This document shows positions 8,031 to 13,626 of a DNA stretch of 22,535 bases, piece after piece. The first letter of the stretch is position 1. Each line of letters opens with the position of its first letter. Origin of the DNA: a virus; IMG/VR virus record IMGVR_UViG_3300027741_000289, positions 1 through 22,535 of that record; one strand, given 5' to 3'. The position numbers and the translations under genes were made by a program. The notes below the pieces were generated by a model. The model saw only the letters and a program-made list of their open reading frames with translations. It searched no databases and was not told the origin of the DNA.

Positions 8031-8161
8031 TATCTTATGTCTTCGGTGTGTTTGTGTTTGGCGGATTTACGAAGAATCTTGAACCAAATCTTTTTTTCTT
8101 TTGCACTATCGTGTGCAAAGATGGCTCTGTATAGTTTGTGTCTTAGTTGTTGTAGTTTCAT
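8030..8161 (-). CDS. Small basic protein, 43 residues, upstream of iscU
   Basis: A short open frame beginning MKLQQLRHKLYRAIFAHD and ending KHKHTEDIR, rich in Lys, Arg and His, probably a single amphipathic helix with a basic tail. Its ATG overlaps the stop of the secreted-protein gene (ATGA, bases 8158-8161), and its TAA shares one base with the iscU ATG (TAATG). Exact start and stop coupling on both sides is the same layout seen between certain genes in this phage and is the main reason to call it real. I do not recognise a family. It could be a small IscU partner or a coupling peptide; function is unknown. Confidence 0.68.
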   Translation of the reverse strand: MKLQQLRHKLYRAIFAHDSAKEKKIWFKILRKSAKHKHTEDIR

Positions 8162-8478
8162 TGTGAGCAGGTCCTTGTTCTAGTAATAGTGCCATCAGAG
8201 TTTTGTACTTCGGTCCAGGAGGTGCAGTTTTGTGTTTGCCCATAGTACACAGTGGCAGGAGGCACAGGAGCGGGTTGTACGATCACCGGTTGTTGTACGA
8301 TCACCGGAGGTTGGTTACGTGCTATTTCATAGCCAATCACACCACCAATGATGGTGGGGGCTACCCAACCGTAATTGTATCCTGGATAGTATCCATGATG
8401 GTGATGATACCTGAAGCCTGGTTGAGCCAATGCACAAGTGCTGACCAATATCAATGTTAACGCTAGGATTTTTTTCAT
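8158..8478 (-). CDS. Secreted His-rich, Pro-rich small protein
   Basis: A 106-residue protein with a clear signal peptide: MKK, a hydrophobic core to about residue 14, and a likely signal-peptidase I site after ALA18. The mature part has an HHHH-rich segment at residues 25-28, a Tyr/Gly/Pro stretch, a short Gly-rich hydrophobic segment (APTIIGGVIGYEIA) and a duplicated PVIVQ unit. The C-terminal end (NCTSWTEV...TRTCSQ) has two cysteines that could form a disulfide. V-S-T-C15 resembles a lipobox but has Thr at the last position, so a lipoprotein is less likely. An AAAGGAGA ribosome binding site sits 7 bases before the ATG. It probably acts in the host periplasm; metal binding by the histidines is inference. 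Function is unknown. Confidence 0.8.
   Translation of the reverse strand: MKKILALTLILVSTCALAQPGFRYHHHHGYYPGYNYGWVAPTIIGGVIGYEIARNQPPVIVQQPVIVQPAPVPPATVYYGQTQNCTSWTEVQNSDGTITRTRTCSQ
8274..8307. repeat. Direct repeat inside the secreted-protein gene
   Basis: Two perfect 16-base copies of GTTGTACGATCACCGG occur at 8274-8289 and 8292-8307, offset by 18 bases. The offset keeps the frame and encodes the doubled PVIVQ unit, so it looks like a recent six-codon tandem duplication. Confidence 0.85.
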
Positions 8479-8547
8479 AACTATCTCCTTTAAGACTGTA
8501 CATATACAACGCCACAGAGGGCAGAAATGTTGACTGTCTTATACAGT

Positions 8548-8555
8548 TATTTACA
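8548..8555 (-). promoter_or_regulatory. Possible late promoter before the secreted-protein/iscU cluster
   Basis: The minus strand reads TGTAAATA, a one-region match to the late TATAAATA element, 70 bases before the ATG at 8478. The 88-base gap 8479-8566 is the only untranslated space upstream of the 8478-6636 cluster, so a promoter for iscU/iscA should be here. No convincing sigma70 -35/-10 pair was seen. Confidence 0.4.
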
Positions 8556-8566
8556 TTGTACAGGAA

Positions 8567-8977
8567 TTAACTACGATTTGCAAGAGCCGATTTAGCCATT
8601 GCGCCCACGGTCTTTTCTGGTGGGGTTCTGGGTGCGTTCATGTCTCCAGGCACAGCCGAAAAATCATCTTCGGCATTGCTCTGTAGATAAACATATTTGG
8701 TTCCATTGTCATCATCACTGATGTCTTTGACAAAGTTTTTGACGGTGTCATTGGTTTTGAATGCGTCCAATAGAGCTTCAAGATTAAAGGCTTCAGAACC
8801 AGGAATGCCTTGTACCATGTTGATCAAGGCATCTACACGAATCTTTGGCACCAGGTGTTGGTTACCTGCACGACCTTTTAGGAACTCCAAGGCCGAAATA
8901 AGATTGGCGTCGCCGCGATCAACCGCTTCGTCCTCAATCATCTCAGCATGAAAGTCTGAGAATTCGCGTAGTCTCAT
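8567..8977 (-). CDS. Phage protein of unknown function, probable head/prohead component
   Basis: A 136-residue acidic, mostly helical protein beginning MRLREFSDFHAE, with a Pro/Ala-rich tail after residue 110. Its N terminus shares a pattern with several neighbours (M, Arg/Lys, Leu/Ile, x, Glu, hydrophobic) and looks like the capsid-targeting peptides of T4 internal proteins. The ATG shares one base with the stop of the preceding gene (TAATG), and GAGAGCG upstream can act as a ribosome binding site. That preceding gene has a strong late promoter, so the pair are probably late structural or assembly proteins. I recognise no domain of known function. Confidence 0.72.
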   Translation of the reverse strand: MRLREFSDFHAEMIEDEAVDRGDANLISALEFLKGRAGNQHLVPKIRVDALINMVQGIPGSEAFNLEALLDAFKTNDTVKNFVKDISDDDNGTKYVYLQSNAEDDFSAVPGDMNAPRTPPEKTVGAMAKSALANRS

Positions 8978-9687
8978 TAGCGACGCTCTCTGCCCAGTGC
9001 CTCTGGGCCGCCTGCGGCAGCATCAGTGGCAGCAAACTCGTCACCAGCATCGAGGTCGCTAACCGGAGGCACACCACCAGGAACTTCGCCTGCGGCCATA
9101 CCAGCCATTTCGTCTCCGCCTAGGCTGCTGCCCATTCCCATGTCCATGGGCTGTGCAACTTGTTCACCAGCCAATGCACGACTTGCTGTGTCGGCTGTTT
9201 CTCTGGCAGCACCCAGTTGTGCAGACAGATCAGTGATCATGGGAGTCATTGCTGTTTTGAATTGTTCAGCTTGTTGGGCGCCAATTTGGTCACGGATGCT
9301 GTCCAACAGGGCCGGCATTTGCTCGCTTTGTAGTTTGCTGATTTTTTCTAACATGTCTTGGACACTGTCAACAATGTTCTTGGCAGCCAGGATGGCTTCT
9401 GATTTGGCCATTTCGCTTTCAGTAACAAACTGTTGCTGATTTTCACGCATCCAGCTGTGTATGCTTTCGCGTACCATCAGCATTTCCATGTAGGTAGAGT
9501 TTTTCTCTACGGCGCCGGCGCCGTGGCTACGACGAACTTGGTCAATGCTTTCGCTTAGACCACTGGCTAGTCGGTAGGCTTTTTTAAACGTCAGTTTATC
9601 AAAGTCAATGGCATAACCAAAGCGACTTTCGACCACTTGGTTTAGTTTTTTTGCGGAAGGCTTGGTGCCCATTTCTTGTAGTCTCAT
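8977..9687 (-). CDS. Prohead core/scaffold-type structural protein of T4-like phages (putative)
   Basis: A 236-residue protein. Residues 1-80 (MRLQEMGTKPSAKKLNQVVE, later YMEMLMVRESIHSW) are helical and conserved in appearance with uncharacterised structural proteins of T4-like marine phages. Residues 95-175 form a long coiled-coil-like stretch (SVQDMLEKISKLQSEQMPAL). The tail is rich in Gly, Ala, Met and Asp and is probably disordered. Long helices, an acidic disordered tail and a short MRLQEM N terminus fit a prohead core component, but sequence alone does not prove this. Its start overlaps the end of the 9684-10232 gene by 4 bases (ATGA). A perfect TATAAATA late promoter lies 35 bases before the ATG, inside the upstream gene. 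Confidence 0.7.
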   Translation of the reverse strand: MRLQEMGTKPSAKKLNQVVESRFGYAIDFDKLTFKKAYRLASGLSESIDQVRRSHGAGAVEKNSTYMEMLMVRESIHSWMRENQQQFVTESEMAKSEAILAAKNIVDSVQDMLEKISKLQSEQMPALLDSIRDQIGAQQAEQFKTAMTPMITDLSAQLGAARETADTASRALAGEQVAQPMDMGMGSSLGGDEMAGMAAGEVPGGVPPVSDLDAGDEFAATDAAAGGPEALGRERR

Positions 9688-10232
9688 AGTAGTCTTTCCT
9701 GAACTTTCAAATATTTAGCAGTATTTATAGTTTTTTCTAATTCTTGATTTGCATAATCCAGTTGATATCGAGCATTTATGTAGCGCATATTGGCTAGATC
9801 TGCACGAAAATAGTCTTGCTTTTTTAGACTGGTGCGGCGAGTATTGGCATAGGTATCTTGATCTAGCTCCAATCTGCTGACTTCTGCATCAGCTGTCAGT
9901 ATGTTTCTAGCTAGATTCAGTCGGTTGTCCTGTAGGGCCAAACAATAAAATATCGCACTCAGCTTACGACCAAAATCATGAACCAATTCATCATTGCGAT
10001 CCAATACACGCCAACAGTGCTTGCCCACACTCAATACCTTGTAATAACCAATTAAAAACCCGCGGTTGCCCAGGGGCAAACACACGGGTAAGTTTTCGTC
10101 TATGGTTAATCTTTTTAGTTCTGTTTCGGTCCAGTATTTTACGTATTGCGTGATTACATCTGCGGCAAGATCAATGCGTTGATCTGCCAGCGTTTTTTTA
10201 TTTCTTTTTGTAGGTGATTCGGCCTGTTTCAT
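9684..10232 (-). CDS. Conserved phage protein of unknown function
   Basis: A 182-residue soluble protein. Residues 1-20 are basic (SPTKRNKKT). Residues 25-100 look like an alpha/beta core with the phrase LPLGNRGFLIGYYKVLSVGK, and the C-terminal 80 residues are a helical, possibly coiled-coil region rich in Leu, Asn, Arg and Tyr. Its start lies 35 bases inside the preceding small gene, with no good ribosome binding site, so translation is likely coupled. Its last four bases overlap the next gene (ATGA). The neighbours are late assembly genes, which makes a role in virion assembly the simplest guess. Function is unknown. Confidence 0.68.
   Translation of the reverse strand: MKQAESPTKRNKKTLADQRIDLAADVITQYVKYWTETELKRLTIDENLPVCLPLGNRGFLIGYYKVLSVGKHCWRVLDRNDELVHDFGRKLSAIFYCLALQDNRLNLARNILTADAEVSRLELDQDTYANTRRTSLKKQDYFRADLANMRYINARYQLDYANQELEKTINTAKYLKVQERLL
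9722..9729 (-). promoter_or_regulatory. T4-type late promoter (perfect TATAAATA)
   Basis: The minus strand reads TATAAATACTGC, identical to the T4 late promoter core. It lies 35 bases upstream of the ATG at 9687, within the 3' end of the upstream gene. A second TAAATA follows at 9711-9716. Confidence 0.7.
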
Positions 10233-10401
10233 TTATTCTGTATAGTATGTCTTTGTTTACCAGGTGATTTGCAATCATTTGTTCTCTGGGTGACAAATCT
10301 TGTTTTTGTACTTCTGAGTGATGTTCGAATATGCCCAATACGTCTGCTTCTTCATTGGTGATTGGCACACTAATTTTATTTACTAGTTCTACAATTTTCA
10401 T
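10198..10401 (-). CDS. Small conserved phage protein of unknown function
   Basis: A 67-residue protein beginning MKIVELVNKISVPITNEEAD and ending ETGRITYKKK. Between them is a helical phrase, LSPREQMIANHLVNKDILYR, with the size and pattern of a small winged-helix or helix-turn-helix unit; this is suggestive only. The start (MKIVEL) fits the N-terminal pattern shared by several genes here. Its ATG follows the stop of the membrane-protein gene by 2 bases, in an A-rich context without a ribosome binding site. It overlaps the next gene by 35 bases. A DNA-binding or structural role cannot be separated from sequence. Confidence 0.68.
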   Translation of the reverse strand: MKIVELVNKISVPITNEEADVLGIFEHHSEVQKQDLSPREQMIANHLVNKDILYRINETGRITYKKK

Positions 10402-10403
10402 TT

Positions 10404-10661
10404 TTATTTGTTTATGAAGTTGACCAAGATCACAATGATACCTGTGGTCAATGCGCCAACCAAGGCTGTGCCTATGGTGATTATGGTTTTGTTTGCTGAT
10501 TCAGGAGCACCGGACAAGCTCTCTCTAATGAACATGAGATGTTCTTCCAGTTTACCAACCTTGTGTTCAAGATTGTTCAATTTATTTTCTAGATTGGTGT
10601 AGCGTAGAGCACACAGCTCCACGTGTGTTTCCAAACTTTCTTTTTCAATTTCGGCGGCCAT
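10404..10661 (-). CDS. XhlA-like small membrane protein (coiled coil plus one TM helix)
   Basis: An 85-residue protein. Residues 10-50 are a heptad-rich coiled coil (LENKLNNLEHKVGKLEEHL). Residues 59-82 form one transmembrane helix (TIITIGTALVGALTTGIIVI), followed by a short basic end. This layout matches the haemolysin XhlA-type proteins of phages, some of which work with holins in lysis. It could equally be a tail or ejection component, since no endolysin or second holin gene is in the window. AAGGA lies 8 bases before the ATG at 10661, and a late-like TAAATA element lies about 40 bases upstream. The start is firm because an upstream ATG is out of frame. Confidence 0.72.
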   Translation of the reverse strand: MAAEIEKESLETHVELCALRYTNLENKLNNLEHKVGKLEEHLMFIRESLSGAPESANKTIITIGTALVGALTTGIIVILVNFINK

Positions 10662-10699
10662 GGCTCATATCCTTGTTAGTTGTGATATCTGATATAGTG

Positions 10700-10707
10700 T
10701 ATTTAAC
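10700..10707 (-). promoter_or_regulatory. Possible late promoter for the XhlA-like gene
   Basis: The minus strand reads GTTAAATACAC, sharing TTAAATA with the late element, 38 bases before the ATG at 10661. It lies in the 79-base gap after the 10741-11172 gene. Confidence 0.45.
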
Positions 10708-10740
10708 AATGAGCCATGACAAGTGAAGATTAGGTAGATA

Positions 10741-11172
10741 TCAATTACTATTTAAGTCAATGCGGCCTAATCTAAAAAACACGTTTTTAATAGCACCTTT
10801 GGTATAGAATATGGGTAATATGAATCGGGCTGTTTCTTCAAGACCCATGATGATCGGCACTTCGTCAAAATCTTGTTCCAGGTAGTGCAAGACCTTTTCG
10901 TCCTTGAGCCAGACATCGGAATGTTCTGTACTGAAAGACCAGAACCATACTCGATGCACACCCGAATACATTTCTCCAAAGTCGCTGCCTTCTAGGTCAA
11001 CATCTTGATATATGGGGCCAATCATGTCCAACGGCTGAGCACGTATACCAATGCATTGTAGTACTGTTTCCCAATTACGTTGTTGGTCACGTGCCTGATC
11101 ACCATCGCCCCTGGTTCTGGTCACGCCTGTTTGTGTGATGTCCACTAGAGTAATGCCGGTGATGTGTTGCAT
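10741..11172 (-). CDS. Conserved phage protein of unknown function
   Basis: A 143-residue protein starting MQHITGITLVDITQTGVTR. It continues NWETVLQCIGIRAQP and has an aromatic middle (RVWFWSFSTEHSDVW) and a C-terminal end FRLGRIDLN. It resembles uncharacterised proteins I associate with T4-like phages. I chose the ATG at 11172, because a frame extending to 11226 would run through the terminator hairpin and the promoter. A perfect TATAAATA ends 5 bases before this ATG, so transcription should start at or very near the start codon and the message would be leaderless. No ribosome binding site is seen. Expression late in infection, and hence a virion or assembly role, is inferred from the promoter. 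Confidence 0.72.
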   Translation of the reverse strand: MQHITGITLVDITQTGVTRTRGDGDQARDQQRNWETVLQCIGIRAQPLDMIGPIYQDVDLEGSDFGEMYSGVHRVWFWSFSTEHSDVWLKDEKVLHYLEQDFDEVPIIMGLEETARFILPIFYTKGAIKNVFFRLGRIDLNSN

Positions 11173-11177
11173 ACAGA

Positions 11178-11185
11178 TATTTATA
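11178..11185 (-). promoter_or_regulatory. T4-type late promoter (perfect TATAAATA) with leaderless geometry
   Basis: The minus strand reads TATAAATATCTGT and then ATG. In T4 late promoters transcription starts about 6 bases after this element, which here is the A of the ATG at 11172. It follows directly after the terminator of the upstream gene, so it starts a separate transcription unit. Confidence 0.75.
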
Positions 11186-11190
11186 GTCGT

Positions 11191-11215
11191 AAAAAAAGGC
11201 ACTAAAAAGTGCCTT
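11191..11215 (-). terminator. Rho-independent terminator after the 11234-11644 gene
   Basis: On the minus strand, AAGGCACT at 11215-11208 pairs perfectly with AGTGCCTT at 11203-11196 around a TTTT loop. It is followed by five further T residues, seven counting the stem end. It lies 19 bases after the stop codon and is the clearest terminator in the window. Confidence 0.92.
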
Positions 11216-11233
11216 CTTTGGATCAAGTAGCTA

Positions 11234-11644
11234 TTAGGCTAGTTTGATACCACCTGTGCTACTGACCACTGCGGCTGTTGCATCAACTGCACTGTATGCA
11301 CCAATGTTAGAACTCAGCAAGCGGATGGCTGCTTGTAAAGTAGCGGCTGTGTCTGAACTGCGTTCTGTGATAACGCTCAACTGACTGCCTGTATCAACTT
11401 GATATGCTATAACTGTTGCATTTGCCGCAACAACGTTCAACAATGTTTCAACTGCACCAGAAACGCCAGAACCGTTTGGTCCGCCAAGTTCTGCTGCCAA
11501 GTTACCGCCTGTAGCGGTGATCTTGAATGCTTGGATTGGGGCCGCAATGCCTGTGTTGATGATGGTTGCGTTTGAAAAGTGACGACCTGCGCCAATGTTA
11601 AATACACCACCGGTGTTGCCGTTTGCTCTTTGGAATACTGCCAT
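11234..11644 (-). CDS. Small abundant virion protein candidate
   Basis: A 136-residue protein with very low charge, rich in Ala, Gly, Thr, Val and Ser (MAVFQRANGNTGGVFNIGAG, then many short beta/loop and Ala-rich segments), with no cysteine. This composition is typical of capsid decoration or other surface proteins of virions. It stands as its own transcription unit: a GATAAATA late element, a strong AGGAGA ribosome binding site 6 bases before the ATG, and a strong terminator just after the stop. That combination suggests high, independent late expression. No known domain can be named, so the structural role is inference from composition and expression signals. Confidence 0.75.
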   Translation of the reverse strand: MAVFQRANGNTGGVFNIGAGRHFSNATIINTGIAAPIQAFKITATGGNLAAELGGPNGSGVSGAVETLLNVVAANATVIAYQVDTGSQLSVITERSSDTAATLQAAIRLLSSNIGAYSAVDATAAVVSSTGGIKLA

Positions 11645-11683
11645 TTTATTTCTCCTGTAATGGTTGCGTAATACGCATGCAAA

Positions 11684-11691
11684 TATTTATC
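11684..11691 (-). promoter_or_regulatory. Late promoter for the 11234-11644 gene
   Basis: The minus strand reads GATAAATATTTG, a 7 of 8 match to TATAAATA. It lies 40 bases before the ATG at 11644, in the 66-base gap after the ligase-like gene. Confidence 0.6.
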
Positions 11692-11710
11692 ATCTGCAAC
11701 AAAAACCAGC

Positions 11711-12847
11711 TCAATTAGGTGTCCAACGATGTCTAGGTACCAGTTTGGTATCTCGATATACCCAACCCTCGCCGCCAGGAACACCTTCAGTTGAGGTACG
11801 TATCTGCGGTGTTTGTTGATCCAATTGATCAATGATGTCGTTCTTGATATCTCTAATGGATTCAACTAAGCCAAATACCGCCTTCAAACCATCGGGGTTG
11901 GTTTCTATTTTGTCCACAAAGGCCTGCATCTTTTTAGGGCCCAGTGTGGTCTGTACCCAAGGTAAAAACTGCGATTCAAGACCTTCCAAGTTGCCTTCTT
12001 TGCTCTTGGTGTTAACAAACGCATAGATATCACTGCCGGGACTGGACAACCCGGGTACACCCGATAAAAATGCATCCACCGCTTTGCGTGTACGAGCCGA
12101 CAGTTTTAGTGACTTGACATAGTTGGCGTCAATCACTGCACCTTGATCTGCAAAGTAAGATCCCAGTATGACCAACTGTGAACTGGCAGAGGGATAGTAT
12201 AGTCCTTGACTGGTCCGGAATTGTTCTAACCGAGGCATCTTGCCTGCATCCTTGTCGCCAAAACGTTTTAGATATTTGTGTACTACCACTGCGGCTTTGG
12301 CTTTGTACAGCAGATTTCCCAGTTCAACGGGATTACCTTGATCATCGGCCACTGGTACCATATAGGTCACTTTGTTGGGAGTAAACACCAGCTCTTGACG
12401 TTTGACATCGTATGGTTTGCCTGGATAAAACAACATGTCACCAAAGAAATAACCACGAAAGTTTTCTGGAGTACCGGCTTCAAATATGTGCCAAGCAGAA
12501 GCCATGTCTGCGGCAAACTGTGCTCGCCAATCTTCACCCTTGCCACGACTCATGATAAACTGTTCTAGTTCGTCGGGACTGGTAGCAAAGCCGCCTTGAT
12601 CTGCTTTGTCCCAGTTGTTTTTGCCCACAAACACAAACTGACCGTTGGGCTCTCTGCCCCAGTACACCGTGGGGTTGCCGTCCCACTTTAGACTGTAGTC
12701 TTTGCCAGTGGCTTCTGTGGCCATGTGACGTAAGTATTCCAGCGCACGGTCTGCGCCTGCAGATCCTTCTGTGAACACAAGATCCTCTAGGTGATTAAAC
12801 TCGCGTCCAATCTTGGCAGCTTCTACTAGTAATTCTCTGGCTCTCAT
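11711..12847 (-). CDS. Ligase/nucleotidyltransferase-like protein with KxDG motif, possible capsid-targeted protein
   Basis: A 378-residue protein. LKWDGNPTVYWG places K54-x-D-G57 like motif I of covalent nucleotidyltransferases (DNA/RNA ligases, capping enzymes), where Lys carries AMP. YFFGDMLFY near residues 133-141 resembles motif III. E360-G-W-V-Y-R with K368 at the C terminus resembles motifs IV and V. The motif order is right, but I-to-IV spacing is longer than in small ligases. I chose the ATG at 12847, since it overlaps the upstream stop (ATGA). This start gives MRARELLVEAA, which looks like the T4 internal-protein targeting peptide with an LxE prohead-protease site. It is adjacent to and coupled with a polymerase-beta-type nucleotidyltransferase. 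Enzymatic activity is inferred from motifs only. Confidence 0.68.
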   Translation of the reverse strand: MRARELLVEAAKIGREFNHLEDLVFTEGSAGADRALEYLRHMATEATGKDYSLKWDGNPTVYWGREPNGQFVFVGKNNWDKADQGGFATSPDELEQFIMSRGKGEDWRAQFAADMASAWHIFEAGTPENFRGYFFGDMLFYPGKPYDVKRQELVFTPNKVTYMVPVADDQGNPVELGNLLYKAKAAVVVHKYLKRFGDKDAGKMPRLEQFRTSQGLYYPSASSQLVILGSYFADQGAVIDANYVKSLKLSARTRKAVDAFLSGVPGLSSPGSDIYAFVNTKSKEGNLEGLESQFLPWVQTTLGPKKMQAFVDKIETNPDGLKAVFGLVESIRDIKNDIIDQLDQQTPQIRTSTEGVPGGEGWVYRDTKLVPRHRWTPN

Positions 12848-13626
12848 CGAAACATCTCGCTGATCTGTCGCAGCCATTGTGTGCTGCCGGGCTGTACACT
12901 TTCGGGCAGTGTCAGCAGGCCCTTGGCCTGATCATCACGTGCCTGTGCCAATTTGGCATCACGGTTGGGATCGTTAGCTAGACTGGCCATGATTGTTTTT
13001 ACACTGTTCAAGTCGTCGGCATTGGCCTGTGGATTCAAAAGTATTTTGGCCACAGCATCTCTCTCACGGGCGACCACCGTGTTGTCTTCACGACTTATCA
13101 GTTTGGCACCAAATGCATCAAACTTCAAGTTCAATGATTTGGCAATACTGCTGATCAACAAGAATATGGGAGAACCTCGAAAGTCCGGATCTGCATACAT
13201 GCCTCTGGGACCGTGTTGATGATAGGGTGCAACAATGTGTACATCGTGTATGACCATTAGGTCAACCTGTGCATAACCACCATCTGTGACTTTGCTGGCA
13301 TAAGGAACACCAATGCTGACATTGCGTCCGTTGACATTGGCTTCAATATTTTTGGCAGCAAAGAACTGCGCCAAGGCCTGTTTGGCGGCCTTGACTGGAT
13401 CCTTTGCGTCTTGGGTTTTGAACAAAGTCACAACATCTTCAGCTTCAACCATTAGATCAATATCGCCTGACTCTACCTTGTAGCCTGCTGAACCGATATC
13501 AGTCTGCATACGTTTTAACAAGGCAGGCGGTGCCAGTCGTTGAGCAATAGCAACCACTGCAGGCACATCTTCTTTGGCTACAGGGCGACTTGTGGGTATG
13601 GCGTTGCCGCCTTCTAATAGTATCAT
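12844..13626 (-). CDS. Polymerase-beta-superfamily nucleotidyltransferase
   Basis: A 260-residue protein with the nucleotidyltransferase signature: G45-S46 in TDIGSAGYK, D55-x-D57 in SGDIDLMVEAE, and a third acidic residue D122 in YAQVDLMV. These acidic residues bind the metals for nucleotide transfer in tRNA nucleotidyltransferases, MNT-type enzymes and polymerase beta. The C-terminal half is helical and ends LRQISEMFR. I chose the ATG at 13626 (MILLEGGNAIPTSR) because it overlaps the upstream stop as ATGA; a longer frame from 13653 would add nine residues inside the previous gene. It overlaps the ligase-like gene the same way. The substrate is unknown; a nucleic-acid end or a protein are both possible. 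Confidence 0.75.
   Translation of the reverse strand: MILLEGGNAIPTSRPVAKEDVPAVVAIAQRLAPPALLKRMQTDIGSAGYKVESGDIDLMVEAEDVVTLFKTQDAKDPVKAAKQALAQFFAAKNIEANVNGRNVSIGVPYASKVTDGGYAQVDLMVIHDVHIVAPYHQHGPRGMYADPDFRGSPIFLLISSIAKSLNLKFDAFGAKLISREDNTVVARERDAVAKILLNPQANADDLNSVKTIMASLANDPNRDAKLAQARDDQAKGLLTLPESVQPGSTQWLRQISEMFR

Noticed and set aside
8158-8478. Lipoprotein signal in the secreted protein
   Set aside because: The candidate box V-S-T-C has Thr before Cys, where Gly, Ala or Ser is expected, and a good signal-peptidase I site (ALA) follows.
11173-11226. Extended N terminus of the 10741-11172 protein
   Set aside because: It would be encoded by the terminator hairpin and the TATAAATA promoter of the adjacent unit.
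12848-12877. Upstream start of the ligase-like gene
   Set aside because: The ATGA overlap at 12847 matches the pattern of neighbouring genes and gives the capsid-targeting-like N terminus.
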